A stretch of DNA of 64,000 bases, taken from positions 62,001 through 126,000 of the forward strand of contig NZ_POAF01000008.1 of assembly GCF_003309065.1 (NCBI RefSeq), given 5' to 3'. The number at the start of each line of letters is the position of its first letter. The stretch's first letter is position 1. The stretch is from Glutamicibacter soli. GTDB lineage: Bacteria; Actinomycetota; Actinomycetes; Actinomycetales; Micrococcaceae. Below, one piece after another: positions 7,689-14,493 of this stretch. Under the pieces are notes generated by a model that was not told where the DNA came from, ran no database searches, and saw only the letters and a list, made by a program, of their open reading frames with translations. A program made the position numbers and the translations under genes.

Positions 7689-8077
7689 AGCCTAACCGCA
7701 CCACACCCCACGCATGAGGCAGGGGGATGGGGTTCGACCATTCAGCCGGCGTTCCCACCCCCGGCATAGAGATCTCTCTAGCACCATTCAACCCACGGGG
7801 GAGGGGGTTAGAGCACCTCAGCCGTTCGCACAACACGCATAGCGATAAATATCCCCCCGAGCTGCTGACAGCCCCGCAAAGCCCAGGGGGGAGGGGGTAA
7901 ACGACCGCTCTAGCGTCTCGCACCTCGGGCACTGCGATCTATTTTCAGCCGATTTCCACAGATGGTATTTTCCGCAGATGATCCAGCCGTGATCCTGCCC
8001 AATGGGTGCAATATGGTGCGAGCCACCGTCAAACGACATAGCATGTACGTTCCATAGGTTGAGTGAAAGGCAAGGTC
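7689..8077. other. intergenic region with three G-tract repeats
   Basis: No convincing gene. Three G-run motifs of related form occur: GGGGGATGGGGTT (7722-7734), GGGGGAGGGGGTTAG (7797-7811) and GGGGGGAGGGGGTAA (7886-7900). The spacing is about 75 and 90 bases. The second and third share the same orientation and nearly the same flanks. They could be G-quadruplex formers, protein-binding repeats, or a terminus- or packaging-type site; nothing here decides between these. Confidence 0.45.
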
Positions 8078-8386
8078 ATGGAACCTACCTGTAAGCGTTG
8101 CGGAACGAATAAGTTCTTGAAGGTTCTCGAATACGAACCGGGGCGATCTGAAGATCAATCGATTAGGACTGCCCAAGGTACGGTGTCGAGGCGTAGGTGG
8201 ATAGATCCAGTAGTTAAGTATTTCTGTCAGAAATGCGGCCAGCTGGAGGGCCATACGGTTTCAAACGACTGGCAACCAAATGGCGACCCCGACATAAGGG
8301 AATTGCAGGAAGCTGGCAGCTATTATCCCGAACCTGGACGCAAAGCGGTGCGCATGGATAACGGCAATTGGCGGATAACTATGTAG
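8078..8386 (+). CDS. zinc-ribbon protein, unknown function
   Basis: 102 aa. ATG at 8078 is preferred over GTG at 8063, with AAAGGCAAGG upstream. The sequence has CKRC near residue 5-8 and CQKC near 51-54, the two halves of a treble-clef or rubredoxin-like zinc ribbon, separated by a basic stretch (VSRRRWIDPVVKYF). The C-terminal 45 residues are polar. Proteins with two CxxC pairs of this spacing are often nucleic-acid binding. The gene lies upstream of the hairpin array and NYN gene in the same direction, but with about 300 bases between them. Confidence 0.6.
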   Translation: MEPTCKRCGTNKFLKVLEYEPGRSEDQSIRTAQGTVSRRRWIDPVVKYFCQKCGQLEGHTVSNDWQPNGDPDIRELQEAGSYYPEPGRKAVRMDNGNWRITM

Positions 8387-8692
8387 CGTTAGCTCGCCGC
8401 GATTTGATAAGTCCTGCGCATCTGTTGTGGTGGGCATATCGAGAACGCGCACCCCTCAAAAGGTCAAAAATTACATTGCAGGATTTGATCTCTAGAGGGG
8501 TACCCATTGAGTGGGTACCTTGGGGTACTCACTGAGCGAGTACCTGGGGTACGCGTTTTTGCGTACCCCTGGTTGGGTGCTCACCGCCTACCCTTTCGCG
8601 GTTGGAACGAGAGTCCATGATAGCCCTACACAGGTACTGGGAGTATCTAAACAAATGCATGGGATACAGAGATAACTGCGTATCATTCTCTA
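8387..8692 (+). other. leader region of the NYN gene
   Basis: This 306-base stretch has no gene. It contains the three tandem hairpins at 8499-8569 (listed separately) and, at 8680-8685, TATCAT, a possible -10 box placed 7 bases before the NYN ATG, which would give a leaderless message. No clear -35 box or ribosome site is seen for the NYN gene. Confidence 0.5.
8497..8569 (+). repeat. three tandem hairpins with covarying stems
   Basis: Three units start with GGGGTAC at 8497, 8522 and 8546, a period of 24-25 bases. Stems are GGTACCCA/TGGGTACC (8499-8506 with 8512-8519), GGTACTC/GAGTACC (8524-8530 with 8538-8544) and GGGGTACGC/GCGTACCCC (8546-8554 with 8561-8569). The base after GGTAC is C, T and G in turn and its partner is G, A and C, so pairing is kept while sequence changes. 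Loops 1 and 2 share TGAG. Outer strands of units 1 and 3 can also pair with each other (AGGGGTAC with GTACCCCT). Confidence 0.75.
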
Positions 8693-9412
8693 ATGACTAA
8701 GAAACGCATAAACGTGTATATCGACGGTTTCAATCTGTACTATGGGGCACTCAGAGACAACCCGGATCTGAAATGGCTAAATATCCGTCGTTGGTGTGAG
8801 ATCATCATGCCCGGTTATGAGGTAGCTAAGATCGGATATTTTACGGCGAAAGTTGTCGGCCGTGCGGAAGATCCAGATGCACCGACGCGTCAAGATCACT
8901 ATTTCAAAGCGTTGAGAACTCTATCGGGGTTGGAGCTAACCTTCGGTAAATTCAAAGTACGCCGAAAGCGCCTAAAGCGTGTTGAGAATGACAGGTGCGA
9001 CTGCTGTGCAACTCATGATGACACTCAGGTTCCAGAGTGCAAGTGCTGCCGCAAAGTTACCGTAGAAGTCGAAAAGACAGAAGAAAAAGGGTCTGACGTG
9101 AATCTTGCGTTATCCATCGTCAAGGATTCTTTTACTTCGGAGATTGATAGCATCCTAATCGTTTCGGGTGATGCTGACCTGTCAATGGCTGCGCGAATTG
9201 CAAAAGAGCAGGGAATCGAAGTCATTATTGCTGACCCGGGAGGACAGAACGCGCTAAGAGGTGACCGGAGAATCACAGTCAGAGAGTCGGCAATGCGCGC
9301 TTGCCAATTTCCCGATGAAGTCACGCTGGCAGACGGCACAAGTGTTCATAGGCCGGATGCATGGGCGCAAACTCAAAAGGAGGTTGGATCCGTAAATCCA
9401 ACCTCCGCTTGA
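8693..9412 (+). CDS. NYN-domain (PIN-like) nuclease
   Basis: 239 aa protein of the NYN/LabA-like branch of PIN-fold metal-dependent nucleases, expected to cut RNA. The first strand motif VYIDGFNLYYG places Asp11; further acidic residues are in KGSDVNLALS (Asp135) and VSGDADL (Asp160, Asp162), so the metal site looks complete. Between strands 2 and 3 is an insertion with two CxCC clusters (Cys102/104/105 and Cys116/118/119) that probably binds zinc. The C-terminal 30 residues are polar. Base composition is lower in G+C than the chromosome. It stands alone behind the tandem-hairpin region and no partner protein is adjacent. NYN proteins of mobile elements are candidates for anti-phage or toxin function; here that is inference. 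Its 3' end is itself part of a terminator-like hairpin. Confidence 0.85.
   Translation: MTKKRINVYIDGFNLYYGALRDNPDLKWLNIRRWCEIIMPGYEVAKIGYFTAKVVGRAEDPDAPTRQDHYFKALRTLSGLELTFGKFKVRRKRLKRVENDRCDCCATHDDTQVPECKCCRKVTVEVEKTEEKGSDVNLALSIVKDSFTSEIDSILIVSGDADLSMAARIAKEQGIEVIIADPGGQNALRGDRRITVRESAMRACQFPDEVTLADGTSVHRPDAWAQTQKEVGSVNPTSA
9379..9406 (+). terminator. terminator-like hairpin overlapping the NYN 3' end
   Basis: GGAGGTTGGAT and ATCCAACCTCC (11 bp, loop CCGTAA) form a perfect stem that lies inside the last codons of the NYN gene, ending four bases before the stop codon. The short following CTT gives a weak T tract. Overlap of coding end and terminator is compact and suggests the gene is a single-gene transcript. 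Confidence 0.65.
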
Positions 9413-9824
9413 CCACCGAAGCGGTTCAAGTAAGTAGTTAAAACTATAGAGCCACAGACTGTAGTTCGCAAATTCATATCAGGCGCTACGCGCTAGCGGA
9501 CACCCAAGGGTGAGCTTGTCTTTATCCCCTGCCCCAAAATTCCCGATTCCACCGCCCATTGTCTGAATCCTTCCAGCACGAATAGCCCACACCGTTTTAC
9601 GGTGCGAGCTAGTGCAACCCGTCATATGCACCTGGCCATCGTGCGACGGTCTAGCCCCGGTTGGCTAGCAAATATGGGTATCACCGGGATTCAATCGGTT
9701 AGCGTCTGAGAATCTAGAACAGCGACGTGAGCAGCAAGGCTCGGAAACGCTCACAGAACTTGCTGTGAGCGCATCCCAGCCCACGCGATAGGCAATTACC
9801 ACCGCGTGATGCTTGGAAGGGGTG
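9413..9824. other. gene-free region with many short inverted repeats
   Basis: No open frame of coding character in 412 bases. Short perfect hairpins include CGCTA/TAGCG (9484-9498), CACCC/GGGTG (9501-9512), CACCG/CGGTG (9590-9604), GCTCACAG/CTGTGAGC (9749-9770) and CACGCG/CGCGTG (9782-9808). It might hold a structured RNA, a terminator cluster or a second origin. No tRNA fold was recognised. Confidence 0.4.
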
Positions 9825-9941
9825 TTAGAGCGTCACAGGCGCGCCCACGGCGGCGCAGATGACTTGTGGAACGGTGATAAGCGCCAGTGAGACGGCACCA
9901 TAGAACACGGTGCGAACAGAGAATTTCAGAGCGTTACGCAT
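9825..9941 (-). CDS. tiny hydrophobic protein, 38 aa
   Basis: Leftward frame starting MRNALKFSVRTVFYGAVSLA with the remainder (ALITVPQVICAAV) hydrophobic: one predicted membrane helix. ATG at 9941 overlaps the stop of the 166-aa gene before it by 8 bases (ATGCGTAA), the same coupling seen in other element genes, which supports it. Function unknown; small single-helix proteins of mobile elements include toxins and exclusion factors, so this is only a possibility. Confidence 0.45.
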   Translation of the reverse strand: MRNALKFSVRTVFYGAVSLALITVPQVICAAVGAPVTL

Positions 9942-10434
9942 CGGCGTTCACCGGCTCAAGAAACGACGCGTAGAACTCATCTTTCATGCAACCGTCTGCA
10001 TCGGGCGCATCGAGCTGCACCGAAACATGATTGGTGAGGATGCCGGCACCGGTAACGGTGTACTCTGCACCGGACTTGATATTGCGGACACGCTGGCCAA
10101 CGGTGAAACCACCGGGAAGGGTCGCATTTGAAATGCGAGCATCCGACGTCGAAGCGGTGAGTTCTTCCCACGCGGCGAACGCTGCACTAGCCGGCAGGCC
10201 ATGAGCGATGGCCAGATTACAGAGCTTGTTCACAGTCCACTTAGGGCTAAGCGCTTCCGGGATCTCTCGCAGGATCTCGACGGCCTTAGCGGTGGCTTCC
10301 AGATGCTCGCGTTCTTCCGCCCGGCGCAGCAGCTCACGGGCAATCTGAGAATCAGTGTATTGGGAGAGAGACGCGACAAGCTGGGATTGGGTATGCTGAA
10401 TCATGTTCAGACCTTCCACGTAGGTTTGAGCCAT
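9934..10434 (-). CDS. hypothetical element protein, 166 aa
   Basis: Leftward gene at the right end of the element. ATG at 10434 has CCGGAG close upstream; an alternative ATG at 10404 would remove ten residues. Residues 1-85 are helical (IARELLRRAEEREHLEATAK) and the C-terminal half reads like a small beta barrel (GFTVGQRVRNIKSGAEYTVT), possibly a KOW/SH3-like fold. No catalytic motif. With the 38-aa gene it forms the only leftward transcript next to attR. A regulator or maintenance role would fit the position but cannot be shown. Confidence 0.6.
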   Translation of the reverse strand: MAQTYVEGLNMIQHTQSQLVASLSQYTDSQIARELLRRAEEREHLEATAKAVEILREIPEALSPKWTVNKLCNLAIAHGLPASAAFAAWEELTASTSDARISNATLPGGFTVGQRVRNIKSGAEYTVTGAGILTNHVSVQLDAPDADGCMKDEFYASFLEPVNADA

Positions 10435-10500
10435 GCTCCGGGGTGTTAGCGCACCGCCGGGGCATTTTTTGTGTACGAGGAAAGTCTTATCTAAATTTCC
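10435..10500 (+). promoter_or_regulatory. right end of element: hairpin with T tract and possible split int promoter
   Basis: CCGGGGTG (10438-10445) can pair with CACCgCCGG (10452-10460), followed by GGCATTTTTT, the form of an intrinsic terminator. Beyond it, GTCTTATCTAAAT (10485-10497) contains a -10-like hexamer. In the excised circle this stretch would lie directly before the integrase ATG, about 30 bases away. A promoter that drives int only in the circle is a known arrangement in some serine-integrase elements, but no convincing -35 box is seen here. Confidence 0.35.
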
Positions 10501-10508
10501 GTACCCAT
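10498..10508. other. attR core region
   Basis: Right attachment junction: TCC-GTACC, with GT at 10501-10502 the likely crossover dinucleotide shared with attL. Chromosomal tadC-like coding sequence continues to the right in frame. Confidence 0.7.
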
Positions 10509-10584
10509 CATCTTCGGCGTGCTGCCGCTGACCATCGTCTTCGCGATCTTCCCGGGACTAGCGCTTTTGGAGATGAGCTATTGA
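10501..10584 (+). pseudogene. tadC-like gene, 3' part behind attR
   Basis: From 10501 the frame reads VPIIFGVLPLTIVFAIFPGL and then ALLEMSY before TGA at 10582-10584. This is the final transmembrane helix and short tail of a type II secretion F-domain protein and continues exactly the frame broken at 90. It lacks a start and is not expected to be made in the integrated state. It is followed 55 bases on by the rest of the Flp/Tad pilus cluster, which confirms the identity of the target gene. Confidence 0.85.
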
Positions 10585-10639
10585 CGGGTCCGACATTGAA
10601 ACCATCACACCGCACCACCTACACGAAGGAGGGGCCACC

Positions 10640-10873
10640 ATGTCACGGCTCCACATGATGATGTTCACCCTCAGCCTGCACGTCGCCGACGCGGGCCGGG
10701 ACCTCTGGGACCGGGCGGCCGCCCGGGCCCGCGACCAGCGCGGCGACGTGCCCGGATGGGTCATGATCACGTTGATGAGCGCCCTGCTGGTGGCCGCCCT
10801 GCTGGCGATCGCCGGACCCCGGCTGCAGGACTTGTTCAACCAGGCCATCGACAGGGTGTCCGGGTTGGGCTAG
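10640..10873 (+). CDS. Flp pilin-like small membrane protein
   Basis: 77 aa. ATG at 10640 follows GAAGGAGG by 7 bases. After a 30-residue basic N-terminus comes RGDVPGWVMITLMSALLVAA, a single hydrophobic helix preceded by Gly-Asp, and then PRLQDLFNQAIDRVSG. This is the pattern of the short Flp/TadE-neighbourhood pilin-like proteins of actinobacteria, probably the major pilin or a pseudopilin processed near the Gly before the helix. It starts the downstream part of the Tad locus; transcription may have depended on the interrupted tadC-like gene upstream. Confidence 0.75.
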   Translation: MSRLHMMMFTLSLHVADAGRDLWDRAAARARDQRGDVPGWVMITLMSALLVAALLAIAGPRLQDLFNQAIDRVSGLG

Positions 10874-10880
10874 GACCGGC

Positions 10881-11300
10881 ATGCGCAACCGTACGGGCCG
10901 GCGTACCGGCAGCGCCGGCAGGCTCGGGCAGGACGGGGAACGCGGCTCGGCCGTGGCCGAATTCGTCATGATCACCACGTTGCTGATCGTGCTGGCCTTC
11001 TCGATCATGCAGCTGGCCTTGGCGCTGCACGTGCGCAATACGCTCACCGACGCCGCCGCCAACGGCGCCCATTACGGCGCGCTGGCAAACCGTTCGCCCG
11101 CCGACGCGGCAGGCCGCACCCGCACGCTCATCACCGAATCGCTGTACGCCGGCTTTGCCAGGGACGTGTCCGTGTCAACCACGGCCATCGGCGGCACCCA
11201 GCTGGTGACAGTCACCGTCAACACCAGGGTGCCGCTGATCGGTTTCCTGCCCAACGGGTGGGAGCTGAGCGTCAGCTCGGATGCGGTGCGTTATGGCTAG
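10881..11300 (+). CDS. TadE-family pilus protein
   Basis: 139 aa. Residues 20-28 GERGSAVAEF are the conserved TadE start (Glu-Arg-Gly-Ser-x-x-x-Glu-Phe), followed by one membrane helix (VMITTLLIVLAFSIMQLALA). The remaining domain has beta character with VTVTVNTRVPLIG. TadE-like minor pseudopilins help assemble Flp/Tad pili at the cell surface. The gene follows the pilin by 7 bases and overlaps the next by 8 (ATGGCTAG), so they form one operon. Confidence 0.85.
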   Translation: MRNRTGRRTGSAGRLGQDGERGSAVAEFVMITTLLIVLAFSIMQLALALHVRNTLTDAAANGAHYGALANRSPADAAGRTRTLITESLYAGFARDVSVSTTAIGGTQLVTVTVNTRVPLIGFLPNGWELSVSSDAVRYG

Positions 11301-11739
11301 GGCCAGCCGCCAGCTGCTGCGCCGGTGTCGCACGGCGGCCGCCGCGGAGCGGGGCAGTGCGATCGTGGAGTTCATCTTCGCCGCCACGATCCTGCTGATC
11401 CCGATGATCTACCTGGTGCTGGCCGCCGCGGCGCTGGAAGGCGGCAGCTACGCGGTGGTCTCCGCCGCTGACCAGGCCGCCAAAGTGTTCGCCGTGTCCG
11501 AGAACCCGGCACAGGCCAGGTCCAACGCGCAGGCGGCGGCCGACCGGGCCATGGCGAACTTCGGATTCAGCGGATCGAAGACCGCCATCGCCTGCAGCGG
11601 CGAATGCCTCAGCCCGGGCTCGGTAGTGACCGTCACCGTCAGCTTGGACGTCCCGCTGCCCTTCGTCTCCGACTACATCTCCGCCTCGGCCTTCACCGTG
11701 GACGCCACCGCGGCCCAAAGGGTTGACCGTTTTGGCTAG
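11293..11739 (+). CDS. TadE/TadF-like pilus protein
   Basis: 148 aa from ATG 11293, which overlaps the previous stop; an in-frame ATG at 11281 would add four residues but has no better ribosome site. ERGSAIVEFIFAATILLIPM (about 19-38) is again the TadE motif with its membrane helix. A cysteine pair (IACSGEC, about 93-99) may form a disulfide outside the cell. It is a second minor pseudopilin, paralogous in layout to the gene before. Confidence 0.85.
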   Translation: MARASRQLLRRCRTAAAAERGSAIVEFIFAATILLIPMIYLVLAAAALEGGSYAVVSAADQAAKVFAVSENPAQARSNAQAAADRAMANFGFSGSKTAIACSGECLSPGSVVTVTVSLDVPLPFVSDYISASAFTVDATAAQRVDRFG

Positions 11740-12193
11740 CCGCAGCCTGCGCCGGCTGCGCCTGGCCGCGCGGCGCGAAGAGGGCCAGTCGCTGGTGCTG
11801 GCCATCGGCTTGTGCGCAATCACGCTGCTGACCATCTCCGTGGTCCTTGCCGCCAGCGCGGTGAACCTCAAAGCGCGGCAGCTGCTCTCCCTGGCCGACG
11901 GGGCCATCGTGGCGGCGGTGGACGAATTCGAATTCGTCGCCGACGGCGGCGCCCCGCGCATCCAGCTCAGCGCAGACCAGGTCCAGCAAGGAGCCCGGCG
12001 CTACCTGGCGGACGTCGGCGCTTCGGGGCGCGTCGACAACCTGGGCATCGCCTCGGTCCACGTGCTGCCCGGGGGACAGGGCGCCGAAATCGTGCTTACC
12101 GGCACCGTCAGCCCGCCCATCATCGGCTGGATCGTGCCCGCCGGGATCCCCATTACCGTGCATTCCACCGCGCGAACCGTACTCAGCCGCTAG
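11732..12193 (+). CDS. TadG/Rv3654c-like pilus-associated protein
   Basis: 153 aa. TTG at 11732 mirrors the previous junction: TTGGCTAG overlaps the stop by 8 bases, with AAAGGG upstream. The sequence EEGQSLVLAIGLCAITLLTI at about 17-36 is the Rv3654c/TadE-like signal and membrane helix. The mature part is a small extracytoplasmic domain. This class (helicase/secretion neighbourhood TadE-like) usually ends Tad gene clusters in actinobacteria, as it does here. Confidence 0.75.
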   Translation: MASRSLRRLRLAARREEGQSLVLAIGLCAITLLTISVVLAASAVNLKARQLLSLADGAIVAAVDEFEFVADGGAPRIQLSADQVQQGARRYLADVGASGRVDNLGIASVHVLPGGQGAEIVLTGTVSPPIIGWIVPAGIPITVHSTARTVLSR

Positions 12194-12242
12194 CGACGCA
12201 AAATCCTGAACCGAACCGCACATGGCGTAGGCTTAGAACACC

Positions 12243-13358
12243 ATGGCAAATACTGACTTCCCCGCTGAAATCCGCTCACTCCGCGCGACCTTCGCCGCCA
12301 TCGAGGAGGTGAGCGACGTCGATCAAATCAAGGCTGACATCGCCGTACTTTCCGAGGAAGCCGGTGCCCCAGACCTGTGGGACGATCCTGCCAGCGCGCA
12401 GATCGTCACCAGCAAGCTCTCCTACCGCCAGTCGGAACTGGAGCGCTTGACCAAGCTGCACACCCGCATCGACGACCTGGAAGTCCTGGTCGAACTCGCG
12501 GAGCTGGAAGACGACGCGGACACCCTGGCGGAAGCCGACAAGGAACTGCTCGCCATCCGCAAGTCGCTGGACGACCTGGAAATCGTCACCCTGCTCAATG
12601 GCGAGTTCGACGCCCGCGGCGCCGTGGTCACCATCCGTTCAGGTGCCGGGGGCGTCGACGCCGCGGACTTCGCTGAAATGCTGCTGCGCATGTACCTGCG
12701 CTGGGCGGAGAAGCGCGGCTACAGCGCGACCGTCATGGACACCTCCTACGCCGAAGAAGCCGGGCTGAAGTCCGCCACCTTCGAAATCGACGCGCCCTAC
12801 GCGTTCGGCATCCTTTCGGTCGAAGCCGGCACCCACCGTCTGGTGCGCATCTCGCCGTTCGACAACCAGGGCCGCCGCCAGACCTCCTTCGCCGCGGTGG
12901 AAGTCATCCCGCTGATCGAGCAGACCGACTCCATCGAGATCCCGGAAAGCGAAATCAAGGTCGACGTCTTCCGCTCCTCGGGTCCCGGCGGGCAGAGCGT
13001 GAACACCACCGACTCCGCGGTGCGCATGACCCACATCCCGACCGGCATCGTGGTGTCCATGCAGAACGAGAAGTCGCAGATCCAGAACCGCGCCGCCGCG
13101 CTGCGTGTGCTGCAATCCCGAATCCTGCTGCAGAAGAAGGCCGAGCAGGACGCGCAAAAGAAGGAACTGGCCGGCGACGTCAAGGCGTCCTGGGGCGACC
13201 AGATGCGCTCCTACGTGCTCAACCCGTACCAGATGGTCAAGGACCTGCGCACCGAGCATGAAGTCGGAAACACCGCTGCAGTGCTCGACGGGGAAATCGA
13301 CGACTTCATCGACGCCGGCATCCGCTGGCGCGCCACGCAGCGCCGCCCGGGCAAGTAG
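12243..13358 (+). CDS. prfB: peptide chain release factor 2
   Basis: 371 aa RF2, which releases peptides at UGA and UAA. The codon-recognition motif SPF (in [11 protein letters not shown], about residue 202) distinguishes it from RF1, and the catalytic GGQ lies in [10 protein letters not shown] (about 243-252). Length is normal. The coding frame is continuous: there is no programmed UGA frameshift of the E. coli type. ATG at 12243 has no ribosome site; TAGGCT at 12229-12234 would be a -10 box placing the RNA start at or next to the ATG, so the message is probably leaderless. A hairpin follows the stop. Confidence 0.97.
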   Translation: MANTDFPAEIRSLRATFAAIEEVSDVDQIKADIAVLSEEAGAPDLWDDPASAQIVTSKLSYRQSELERLTKLHTRIDDLEVLVELAELEDDADTLAEADKELLAIRKSLDDLEIVTLLNGEFDARGAVVTIRSGAGGVDAADFAEMLLRMYLRWAEKRGYSATVMDTSYAEEAGLKSATFEIDAPYAFGILSVEAGTHRLVRISPFDNQGRRQTSFAAVEVIPLIEQTDSIEIPESEIKVDVFRSSGPGGQSVNTTDSAVRMTHIPTGIVVSMQNEKSQIQNRAAALRVLQSRILLQKKAEQDAQKKELAGDVKASWGDQMRSYVLNPYQMVKDLRTEHEVGNTAAVLDGEIDDFIDAGIRWRATQRRPGK

Positions 13359-13373
13359 CCCGCACGATCCCTC

Positions 13374-13397
13374 GCGACCCGCTCCGGCGCGGGTCGC
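13374..13397 (+). terminator. prfB terminator hairpin
   Basis: GCGACCCGC and GCGGGTCGC form a 9-bp perfect stem with loop TCCGGC, 16 bases behind the prfB stop. Confidence 0.7.
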
Positions 13398-13686
13398 TTC
13401 CGCAGGTCCGGGGGACCGGATGCTTGAGAAAACTCACGTCCCCGAGGCCGCCTGCTGATCCTGCGACAGCGACCGGTAAAAACTGGTTGCCAGTGCAGGA
13501 TTGGGCGGCCGGAACAAAATTTGGGTCAGCTGTTAGTAGCTGATGAATCTGGCAACACACCCGCGAATGCTTTCATGATGGCCGCCGCGCCCCGATAAGG
13601 TTTGGTTGATTGGCGCATCAGAAGACGTTTGCTCTCGAGATTGGTTTTCGTGGGTCGCGCCCCGACGAAAACTGGCGATTGAAGAC
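13398..13686 (+). promoter_or_regulatory. intergenic region before ftsE
   Basis: About 290 bases without a coding frame. A possible -10 box is TAAGGT within ATAAGGTTTGG (about 13597-13602). An in-frame TTG at 13606 would add 27 residues to FtsE that do not fit the family, so the region is taken as the ftsEX promoter region. Confidence 0.4.
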
Positions 13687-14493
13687 ATGATTAAATTCGA
13701 AAACGTCTCGATGGTTTACGAGCCCAAGCAGAAAAACGCTGCCCTGGACGACGTGAGCATCGAGATCAACCGCGGCGAGTTCGCATTCCTTGTCGGCGAA
13801 TCCGGCTCCGGTAAATCCACCTTCCTCAGCCTTGTCCTGCGTGAGAAGCGCGCCACCGACGGTGCGGTCTACGTGGCCGGCCAGAACCTGAATCGCATCC
13901 CGAGCCGCCGCGTGCCGAAACTGCGCCGCAACATCGGCTTCGTCTTCCAGGACTTCCGCCTGCTGCGCGAACGCACAGTTTTCGACAATGTCGCCTTCGC
14001 GATGGAAGTCATCGGCGCCTCCCGCGCGCAGATCCGCGACCGGGTCCCCGACGCATTGAAGCTCGTAGGCCTCGAGGACAAAGCCCGGCGCAAGCCAACC
14101 GAACTTTCCGGCGGCGAGCAGCAGCGCGTAGGCATCGCCCGCGCGATTGTGAACAAGCCCGCCATCCTGCTGGCCGATGAGCCCACCGGCAACCTCGACC
14201 GCAAGAACAGCATTGAAGTCATGAACGTGCTGGACCGCATCAACCAGAACGGCACCACCGTGCTGATGGCGACGCACGCCCATGAGCTGGTCAGCGAGTA
14301 CCGCCACCGCGTCATCGAGCTGAGCTCCGGACGCGTTGTGCGAGATGAAGCGCAGGGCCAGTACACGCCGATGACGACCGTGGTGAACCAGGACGGATCC
14401 CGCGCGCTGCTCTTCGGCGATGCCTCTGCCGAGCCGAACGAAGAGCGCGAACCGCTTGAAGCCATGAATGAAAAGAAGGACGAAGACCAGTGA
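13687..14493 (+). CDS. ftsE: cell division ATP-binding protein FtsE
   Basis: 268 aa ABC ATPase that couples with FtsX at the inner face of the membrane to activate peptidoglycan hydrolysis during division. Visible motifs are Walker A GESGSGKST (about 38-46), Q-loop FVFQDFRLL, signature LSGGEQQR (about 139-146), Walker B ILLADEPTGNLD, and the H-loop in MATHAHELV. ATG at 13687 (MIKFENVSMVYEP) matches the family start. The C-terminal about 40 residues after the ABC domain are an acidic extension ending KKDEDQ, longer than in most FtsE proteins (about 225-230 aa). It overlaps ftsX by GTGA. Confidence 0.96.
   Translation: MIKFENVSMVYEPKQKNAALDDVSIEINRGEFAFLVGESGSGKSTFLSLVLREKRATDGAVYVAGQNLNRIPSRRVPKLRRNIGFVFQDFRLLRERTVFDNVAFAMEVIGASRAQIRDRVPDALKLVGLEDKARRKPTELSGGEQQRVGIARAIVNKPAILLADEPTGNLDRKNSIEVMNVLDRINQNGTTVLMATHAHELVSEYRHRVIELSSGRVVRDEAQGQYTPMTTVVNQDGSRALLFGDASAEPNEEREPLEAMNEKKDEDQ

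Larger units (their letters stand above)
91..10502. mobile_element. integrated element, serine-integrase type, about 10.4 kb
   Basis: The element is bounded by two halves of one interrupted tadC-like gene. The left junction reads CTG-GT-GCC (GT at 89-90) and the right junction TCC-GT-ACC (GT at 10501-10502). Joining the outer flanks gives ATGCTGGTACCCATCATC, an unbroken frame MLVPII. A large serine integrase starts 30 bases inside the left end, as is usual. Contents are about ten small overlapping unknown genes, a P4-type primase-helicase, two zinc-ribbon-like proteins, a NYN nuclease and two leftward genes. No virion, packaging, relaxase or transfer gene is recognised. Composition is more A+T rich than the chromosome around 1500-2100 and 8400-9500. 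The exact crossover could be GT or the nearby CC (92-93 and 10504-10505). The class (satellite, plasmid-like element, decayed prophage) is inferred. Confidence 0.85.

Noticed and set aside
7818-8039. Leftward 73-codon frame with GSHHIAPIGQDHG and CPRCE, looking slightly like an HNH endonuclease
   Set aside because: No ribosome site, missing an ordered HNH pattern, and it reads through the G-tract repeats; evidence too weak to call a gene or remnant.
12243-12400. Programmed frameshift in prfB
   Set aside because: The RF2 frame is continuous from ATG 12243; no in-frame TGA or slippery site is present.
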